Assembly (NCBI GenBank): GCA_021234155.1
Contig: JAJEKV010000002.1
Location: 17,048,041-17,112,040 of the forward strand
Direction of reading: 5' to 3'
DNA from: Isoetes taiwanensis
Lineage: Eukaryota; Streptophyta; Lycopodiopsida; Isoetales; Isoetaceae
DNA: 64,000 nt
The notes beneath the pieces are model-generated. The model worked only from the letters and a program-made list of their open reading frames with translations. It made no database searches and had not been told where the DNA came from. Position numbers and translations under genes: made by a program. This document shows positions 57,385 to 64,000 of this stretch, one piece after another (the first letter of the stretch is position 1; each line of letters starts with the position of its first letter).

Positions 57385-59545
57385 CCCGGCCTCTAGGATC
57401 TGAAATGTCGATGAGATTGGCATCCAAGCTGGTAAAGTGAAGGGCATGAAGATCATAGGGAGGAAAGGGGAGCATAGGGTCAATGAGGTGGTCATGAACA
57501 ATAGGGAGTGGGTGACCATTCTGGTATGTGTAAATGCTGAAGGGTTTAAGATACCTAATTTGTATATATTCAAAGGTACTCGGATGAGGCAAGATAACAT
57601 TGCCAGATGTGAGGAAGGGGCAATTCAAGCTATGCAGCCCTCGGCCTGGATGACTACAGAATTGTTCAAGTCCTGGTTGTCACATTTTGTTGCTAGGGTT
57701 CCTGGTGGAGTATCTCCATCAAGGCCACATCTGATAATATTGGATGGCCATGGCAGCCATGTGGAGCTGGAACTGATTTTGGCAGCTAAGGAAATGGGCA
57801 TACATTTTGCCCTACTTCCACCCCACACATCACATAGGTTACAACCTTTGGATGTTGCATGCTTTGCACCATTCAAGACAGCTTTCAAGAGATTGAGATC
57901 TTCTTACATGGTTAGCAAAGGGAGGACTGAACCAAAGAGGGAGGACATTGCAGAGCTCATTTCACAGGCCATTGAATCAGGGCTGACACCTAGCAACATC
58001 AAGGCAGGGTTTAGAGCAACTGGGATTTGGCCATTCAACTCGGACAAGGTTAAGCCAGGCCAGGAAAGTGGCAGGTTTGGTAGAGTGCCCATGAAGCAGA
58101 TTATCCAAAGTGTAGGCCAGGAAAATGAAGCCAACTTGGAGGACGAGGAATTGGAGCAATTCGACATGGCTGACTTGCATCAGTTATGGGAGACACCGCG
58201 CCCTGCTGGTGAGCATGGTGGCCAAGAAAATATTGGAGTGCATCAACATGTAGTTGGCAATGTGGACATTGAAAGACATGATGTGCATCCACCTCACCGA
58301 GAAGATGCACCAGATGGGGAACATCAGGCCATTGATTCGACCTTAAGACCCTCACAGCAACATGTGGTACCATCTGGTGACATGGGAACAGCACATGCAT
58401 GTGTGCAGCTCCCTACAGAAGTGAGGACATCACAGGCCTGCATGCAACAGTCTCAATCCTCGAGGGCAAGGAATCGGGGTGTAGTCCCAGACCTAAGTGG
58501 GAGGGTGCACATCTCTAGTGATGGCTTCTGTGAGGCCTTGGCTGCTGAGAGGTCTAGGAGGGCTGAGGCAGCAAGACTAAAGAATGAGCAAGTTGCAGCC
58601 AGGAAACTCGAAATTGCTAGAAGAAAATTGGAAAGACAGGAGGCTGCCAAGAGAGCTCAACAGAATAGGGAAGAGAGGGAAAATAGGAAGAAGGCTGATG
58701 CAGAATTTGAAGCCTCTACTGCTAGACTTAGGGCACTCATGTACCCCAGGGGCATCCCAAGAGTTGCAGCAGTCTTCAGCTTTCAGAGACCAATGAGTGA
58801 TGAGGTGAGGAGCAAAAGGTTAGAGGTTAGAAGCAGAATGAGGACAAGGCAAGGGTTGAGTCCAATCAGGGATCCAATATTGAGAACATCATTCAACATG
58901 GACCCTGAACTTCAGCAAGTTAGTGGACTGACCACACCAGTTACTAGTGATCATGCAGGTGACCATGATAGTGAAGATGAAGTGAATGTTATGTGCAGCC
59001 TGGAAGATACTCATATGTGCTCGGGAGATGTTGCTGGTGTGCAGGATGTTAGCATAGAAGGCTTCCTGCCTCTGGTCAGACCTGTCCCAAACTCCATTAG
59101 TACAATCAGGTCACCATTGAAGACCTGGGACTTGGTCAACAGGGAGGGAGAGTCACAGCAAGAGGCAGGTATTGGCCCTGGGAATTCCATGAGGTTGGAT
59201 ACGCAAGGTTGGGTCAATTATGCAGCAGCACATTCTGGACCCCAGCATGACGGGGATAAGGCCATAGACAAAGCTAGGATCATTCGAGAAATGGTCGAAA
59301 TAGGCGTGGACAAGGACATAATCTCTCGGGCCAGAGGAATGGATGTGGAGTTTGCAAAGACTTGGAGGGCAAATATGTCTGAAGGGTCAGTACCAACACC
59401 AAGATTCGAAGGGGCAACACTTTCACTAACCAGGTGTGTTAAGTCTACAGCAGGCATTTCTGATACAATACTAACATCTAACATTTGCACATGGCAGGAA
59501 GCTGAAGACAGTGACGAGACCATAGACGAGACCTTAGACAACTAA
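57385..59545 (+). pseudogene. pogo-like transposase, catalytic and C-terminal part
   Basis: In frame with the N-terminal part, interrupted once by TGA (57401-57403) where the sister copy at 62 kb has Trp; open thereafter. The DDE_1 domain shows the first Asp in NVDEIG, the second in IILDGHGSH and the third in HRLQPLDVACFAPFK, with 35 residues between the last two. A GFRATGIWPFNSDKV block, typical of this superfamily, follows. The remaining 450 residues are acidic, with an Ala/Arg/Glu-rich coiled coil (about 58540-58740) and a long tail. It would cut and paste the element at TA. Confidence 0.9.
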
Positions 59546-59974
59546 GGTAGCAGCACTTGTAGCAGCAACACAACATTAAATATGAAATAAACCTTATATT
59601 CTTTGCATTGTATATTTACGTTTGATAAATTGGTCTAACCTTAAAATCATATCTCATGGCATATAAGACAGCAAACATTGGTCTTCAAATGAAGGGGATC
59701 ATCAGCCCAATTTGGAAAGTTCTGTTGCATTTGTCAATAAAAATTGTGTTAAGACAATAACTAAAGTGCATCACTCATATTCATTTCAAAGAAGCCCGAG
59801 GGCTGATACAAAAGTTGGCACTTAGGCCCATCACAAAAATTCTTGACCCGCAGGCCACATTGTACATCAAAACATTGGCAGGTGAGGGAAGTTCTACAAT
59901 CTTATCAGCCAAAAAAGAGGAGGTGAAGAAATGAGGTCGTCCAGTGGAGCCATTGCAGACAAGGCTGGAAACAA
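59546..59974 (-). other. intergenic or 3' UTR region between the two converging genes
   Basis: AT-rich, containing a likely poly(A) region for the transposase (AATATGAAATAAACC at 59577) and the 3' side of the minus-strand gene. No other feature. Confidence 0.45.
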
Positions 59975-60457
59975 TCAAGGACCAACAGGGCTCTGAAATA
60001 GAACGTTGTCATCCTCACTAACCACAATCTGGCAGTGGATGAGGTCAGTCTCACAGCGCACCCTTTCAACCTGGGTTGCTATTTCCGGAGAGACTTCAAC
60101 ATGGAGGGTTGATCCTACAGCACGGGTAACCTCTGCTGGTGTAACGAGGCAATTACGAATTGTAAAAAAAGTCGGAGTTGTTGAGGGACTGGGAACATTG
60201 CTCTGCGGTGCGCAGGACGTTTGCCAGGAGACGGTGCCCCTCTCCTGCCGGACCTGGCAGTGTCCCAGATTGGGCCGCATCCGGGAAAGCTTGTGCGACG
60301 TGCTTGATCCATATTCTCCGCTGCCAATGCAAGAAAAACATGTTTAAGCTAAACTAGAAACATCCAAATTATGCTGAAGAGGCAGCAGAAGCCGGCGCTT
60401 ACCTATGCTGGTTCGATAGAGTTGATCAAGAATACCGAGAATGTCGCTGAGAGACAT
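59975..60457 (-). CDS. candidate second transposon gene, one short intron, product unknown
   Basis: Minus strand: ATG at 60457 begins MSLSDILGILDQLYRTS. A donor (CATAG/GTAAGC, intron from 60402) and an acceptor (TTGGCAG, ending 60321) define an 82-bp GT-AG intron. Exon 2 is open in all three frames for some distance. The frame joined by this splice stops at 60115 (86 residues in all). Another frame, 60280-59975, gives a well-balanced 101-residue end (VTPAEVTRAVGSTLHVEVSP) and stops just before the AT-rich 3' flank. A frameshift or a different splice site is therefore likely. No domain was recognised. It sits inside the transposon in a CpG-rich region. Confidence 0.35.
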
Positions 60458-61091
60458 CGAACTCAGAATTTAAAGAACGAATGGAATGATGGGTCTGGCG
60501 CTGCCTGAGCAAGCCAGATATCCAAAAAGCTTCGCTTTAATGACCAATTCCTCCCACTGCAACCGGAGCAGAGTCGGTCCGGGCAATTTAGGGGCGAATC
60601 GATACGAGAATTAGGAAGGGTTTAAGGATTGAGGCTGGAAAATTGGCGAAGGTGGGCCAGTTTGAGGACGGTATCCGTTACCCTAGGGCACGATAGCTGG
60701 CAACCGTGAGGGCGTAGGGGGCCTCGGGTATGGCGAAAAGGGTGTAATCGTAAGGACTTCATTGATGCACCGGCCCCCGCTCGCGGGAGACTGGCAGACG
60801 TACGTATTGTTAAGTGCCATGTCAGTTGGCACACTCGGCGTCATAACGGGTCCGTAGGCTGGCGACGGCAGGCTCCGATTATACGCGAATGAGGCCATCG
60901 AATTAACGACTGGGGAGCCTAGACCCCCCCTACTCATGATGCTATAACTTCTCAACCTTAGAGATTTTAGGAAAAATTTGTTCTGCAAAGTTATAGTCCA
61001 GGTCATTAGGTACCCGAAACACCCGGCGGAAGACTAAGCGCGCAAATGTATCTCGATCTACAGGTGTTTGCCTCTTAAGTGCGCGAAACAT
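60458..61091. other. CpG-rich subterminal region of the transposon
   Basis: Rich in CG dinucleotides, unlike the rest of the window. It probably contains the promoter of the minus-strand gene and transposase-binding sites. A 107-codon minus-strand frame (61006-60683) has no recognisable domain. Confidence 0.4.
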
Positions 61092-61104
61092 GGCGACCAT
61101 AACC

Positions 61105-61350
61105 TATGCCCTGCCCTTTTTTTAAATTCTGCAGACATGCAGACCGTTGATCTGGTCATTGAAGATACAAGATCAATGGCTGAAAGTCCTCCAACCGAAC
61201 TTTACGTTGGGTTTTCAACTAGAGGGCTTTCTCTTATCCAGCAATTAAGTTTTAGAAGAACCAGTAAGAAACAAGGCTGGAAATTGTAAGAAACAACGTT
61301 GGAAATAGAAGACTGCAGACCTTGCACTACTTTTTTTACCATGCAAAATA
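61105..61350. other. spacer between two related transposons
   Basis: Bounded by the TA after the first element and the TA before the second. Short frames only. Confidence 0.5.
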
Positions 61351-63235
61351 GGGTATGGTCGCCCTCTATCGCGACTTGCCCGCATCGGTGGGCCGAGGGC
61401 TCCTGCACGTTGCAAGGCCCCTAAGTACTGCGCAACGTACAGATGCCCCGCACGTATGCTGGGCCCCGGCACCGTGCGGGACATAAGTTACAATCGCGAG
61501 ATGTTGTACCCGGCGTCGATGGCTATGGCGCATTTAGCGAGGCCTCCCGAACTCATGTCGTGCCCTTTTGCCAGACATAGCACGTTCGGTAAAGCCCGCC
61601 TATTTCATCGAGGTAGGGGCAATTCAATGCATTCTACTTCGAATTGGCGGGCAAATCGATCAACCCTTTTCCAAATGGAGTGGATTGGTAATTCAAAATG
61701 TTTTGAATCCAAATTGTGCTCTGTATCGCCATATCAGGAGCTTCTACTGCTTCCACTAGCTTGATGGCGCAGATCAAACAGGGTGCATGGAAATGCCACG
61801 CCAATCCGAGTATCTGCCAATACCAAAAGGGTTAGGGCAAAGCGGGTGAGGAAGAGAAGGACGGATCAAACTCCCGATAATACCATGGCAAGGCAGCCTT
61901 CAACATCCAAAAGAGGCCAGTGGACGGAACAACAGATGGAGGACATCTTAGAACTAGAGGTTAGTGAATATGGCATTTCAATTAGAGAGGCCACTGGGAG
62001 ATCCAGTATACCTGAGTCTACTATACGTGATTGGCAAAAGAATTACCCAGAATTACCCATAAACAAAAGAAGCATCCTCACATTCTCACTCCCAAGCAGG
62101 AAGAAGAACTAGTTGCCTGAGCTCTTGATAGAGCGAACTCGGGTATGGGGGTTATCTTGAGTGCAGTCAAGGCAAAGGCAGCCCAAATGGCAAATGCTGG
62201 AGACATAAGTACATCAGATGGTATGTCAGGCAATAAGTGGGGGAAGCTCTTCAAGAAGAGGCATCCTAACATTAACTTTGAAGAGTGCCCAGACATTGGA
62301 GAGGGCAGCCAAACCTGGACATGTTCTACAATGGCCTCAAGGCCGTCTATGATGAGTTTGATTTTCCATCATCCAGAATTTGGAATGCTGGCGAGCTGGG
62401 ACACAGGCAGGCAAGGATAGGGGCCTAAAAATAATTGCAAGGAAGGATGCATGAGATGTCAATGAAGTTGTCATGAACTCTAGAGAGTGGGTGGCAATTC
62501 TGGTATGTGTTAATGCTGAAGGGTATAGATTGCCCAACTTGTACATCTTTCAAGGTAAGAGGATGAAAGCAGATTACATAAGCAGATGTGAAGAAGGGGC
62601 AATCCAGGCAGTTCAGCAGCATGCATGGATGACCACTGAGCTTTTTAGGTCATGGTTGACACACTTCCGATCTAGGGTACCTAGAGGAGCGTCCCCAGAG
62701 AATCCACATCTAATTTTTCTGGATGGTCATAGTAGCCATGTGGAGTTGGATGTTATATTGGCTGCAAAAAAATTCAGTATTCATTTTGCACTGCTCCCCG
62801 CACACACACCCCACAAATTCCAGCCACTTGATGTGGCTTGTTTTGCACCATTCAAGGCTGCCTTCAAGAAATTGAGGGCTGAAGAAATTTAGGGCTGAAT
62901 GGATTGGATGTGTATGAGGGGCAAGTTGGAGTCCAAGAGAGAAGAGATTGCCGAGGTTATATCCAATGCAATTCATGTTGGGCTAACACCTGACAACATT
63001 AGGGCAGGGTTCAGGGCCACATCTTCGATAGCACAAAGGTGGTGGCATCTAGTACCAGCATGGCATGTGCACCAGAAGACAATGTGTCTCAGCATGTTGC
63101 AGGTTACTCTCACCATAAGTGATGATGGGAGTGAACCAGAATGTGAGGGTAATGCAAGGATCGAGACGAAGATCCTCATGTCGACATATGTCGATATTGT
63201 TAATTGTGAGTTATTGGCATACACCCTGTAGCAGC
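61351..63235 (+). mobile_element. second pogo-like transposon copy, decayed
   Basis: TA followed by GGGTATGGTCGCC (61351-61363) and a GC-rich subterminal region, as in the first copy. The transposase follows from 61783. No matching right end was found before the window ends, so the element either extends past 64000 or has lost its end. Confidence 0.7.
61783..63231 (+). pseudogene. pogo-like transposase, frameshifted and truncated
   Basis: The N-terminal HTH (KRGQWTEQQMEDILELEVSEYGISIREA) is open to 62112 and then shifts frame. The CENP-B-type part is at 62145-62300 (GNKWGKLFKKRHPNI). The first Asp region is damaged. The catalytic core at 62473-62892 keeps IFLDGHSSH and KFQPLDVACFAPFK. A stop at 62890 and further shifts follow, and only about 100 codons of the C-terminal region can be traced. 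The long coiled-coil tail of the first copy is missing. Confidence 0.85.
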
Positions 63236-63780
63236 AGTCTATGACTGTCGGATGCTACAAAACTGCCATGCTCATGATCACAAAACAAGAACAAGCCAAA
63301 CGAATATTTACAAAGAGTGAAGGGAACGTGGCCGAATGAGGCTCTCCAAATTTGAGATAAAACCTGAGTACAAAAACAAGTACAAACTTTTACAAACCTG
63401 AGTAAAAGTTTTTAGCACAAAAACAAGTACAAACTTTTATAAAACAAGTCCAACAATTACAACATAGTGCTAAAAAATTAAGGGCATAAATGATGGTAAT
63501 GGTTGGGTTGGGTCGCCATAGAAAGATCTTGATAAATGTGTTGATGACGAAGAAGATCCAAAGGAATGTCGATGCAGAACGTGGATGGCATAGGAATGGG
63601 GCAAGAAAAACATGAAGACTATCCCCTTATATCATGGGTAAGTCCATTTGAACAAACAATGCTCAAAAAATTGCTTAAAAACAAGTATTATAGGGGGGCT
63701 TCAAAAACGTAAGCACCATAAAGGCGTCCCTCGTGATCAGCCATAAAAAAGAGCGTGACTAGACTTTTTTTGTCACAACA
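63236..63780. other. non-coding stretch
   Basis: Contains a local repeat of ACAAAAACAAGTACAAACTT (about 63370 and 63420). No coding sequence is supported. Confidence 0.4.
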
Positions 63781-64000
63781 TGGGCCATGAGCATGGGCGT
63801 GACCATGAGCGTGTTTTTTTTTTTTTTCCTTTTTTCCCATAGCGTGGGCGTGCGTGAGCGTGGGAACAAAGAGCGTGAGGAGCGTGGCGTGAGCGTGGGA
63901 ACAAAAAGCGTGAGGAGTGTGGAGTGAGCGTGGCGTGGCGTGGGCAAGATGTGAACAAAGTGTCACAGTGGGCCGTGAGCCATGGCCGTGAGTGGCGTGG
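63781..64000. repeat. GAGCGTG-rich minisatellite
   Basis: Imperfect units built on GAGCGTG and GGCGTG, including a longer unit GAGCGTGGGAACAAAGAGCG repeated at about 63856 and 63892. It runs to the end of the window. Open frames on the minus strand (His/Ala/Pro/Thr-rich) are repeat artefacts. Confidence 0.85.

Larger units (their letters stand above)
50690..61104 (+). mobile_element. pogo/CENP-B-like DNA transposon with composite retroelement insertion
   Basis: The left end GGGTATGGTCGCC (50690-50702) follows TA, and the right end GGCGACCATAACC (61092-61104) is followed by TA. They are inverted copies with one mismatch in 13, and weaker match beyond. A related element starts with the same 13 bases after TA at 61351. 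Inside are a large transposase gene (51256-59545, plus) and a candidate second gene (60457 to about 59975, minus), converging. A 5.5-kb retroelement block (51891-57379) splits the transposase. Without it the transposon is about 4.9 kb. TA duplication fits the Tc1/mariner-pogo superfamily. The subterminal regions are unusually GC- and CpG-rich. Confidence 0.75.

Noticed and set aside
58101-58400. Minus-strand frames under the transposase
   Set aside because: Shadows of the 702-codon plus-strand frame with DDE motifs.
63688-63966. Three minus-strand frames rich in His/Ala/Pro/Thr
   Set aside because: Translations of the GAGCGTG minisatellite in all three frames.

Overview
The window is nuclear DNA of a land plant. 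The evidence is one intronless PPR-DYW gene, LINEs that encode DUF4283 and zf-RVT domains, LTR elements primed by plant initiator tRNA-Met or tRNA-Asp, and a plant-type lipid phosphate phosphatase. The DYW protein and the very dense, nested retrotransposons suggest a fern or another seed-free vascular plant, but that is inference. Host genes are sparse and transposable elements make up most of the window.

Layout. 1-0.36 kb: the tail of a LINE on the minus strand. 1-9.6 kb: mostly non-coding DNA with an (ATCT)30 microsatellite, a broken PPR fragment (about 4.0-4.5 kb), a strong heat-shock-type promoter pointing left (about 5.1-5.24 kb), a minisatellite, a second broken PPR tail (7.8-8.5 kb) and a foldback element (8.7-9.2 kb). 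9.65-11.7 kb: the PPR-DYW gene, minus strand. 12.4-24.9 kb: two degenerate LINEs head to tail. The first carries a 333-bp TRIM with identical LTRs; the second carries a 1.6-kb solo LTR. 25.2-38.2 kb: a Ty3/gypsy element (minus orientation, TSD GTAAG) inserted at what looks like a host 5' splice site. Its gag is split by a 5.8-kb unclassified insertion that itself carries a solo LTR. 38.2-43 kb: non-coding or host remnant sequence. 43.0-47.1 kb: a 1.74-kb tandem duplication of a promoter-upstream region; one copy is hit by a 492-bp TRIM and the other preserves the empty site. 47.1-50.2 kb: a PAP2-family lipid phosphate phosphatase gene with a TATA box and probably one large intron.

50.7-61.1 kb: a pogo/CENP-B-like DNA transposon with about 13-bp TIRs and flanking TA. 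Its large transposase gene is almost intact except for one TGA codon and a 5.5-kb composite LTR-retrotransposon insertion. The composite has a single outer TSD (AACTT), a gag-only element with identical 544-bp LTRs, and a third LTR-like unit made of 406-bp inverted arms. The transposon also appears to carry a second, convergent, spliced minus-strand gene. 61.35 kb to the end: a second, decayed copy of the same transposon family and a GAGCGTG-rich minisatellite.

The most interesting system is this two-gene pogo-like transposon family and the composite retroelement that broke it. The TRIM, solo LTR and splice-site insertions are supported by target-site duplications or empty sites readable in the sequence.
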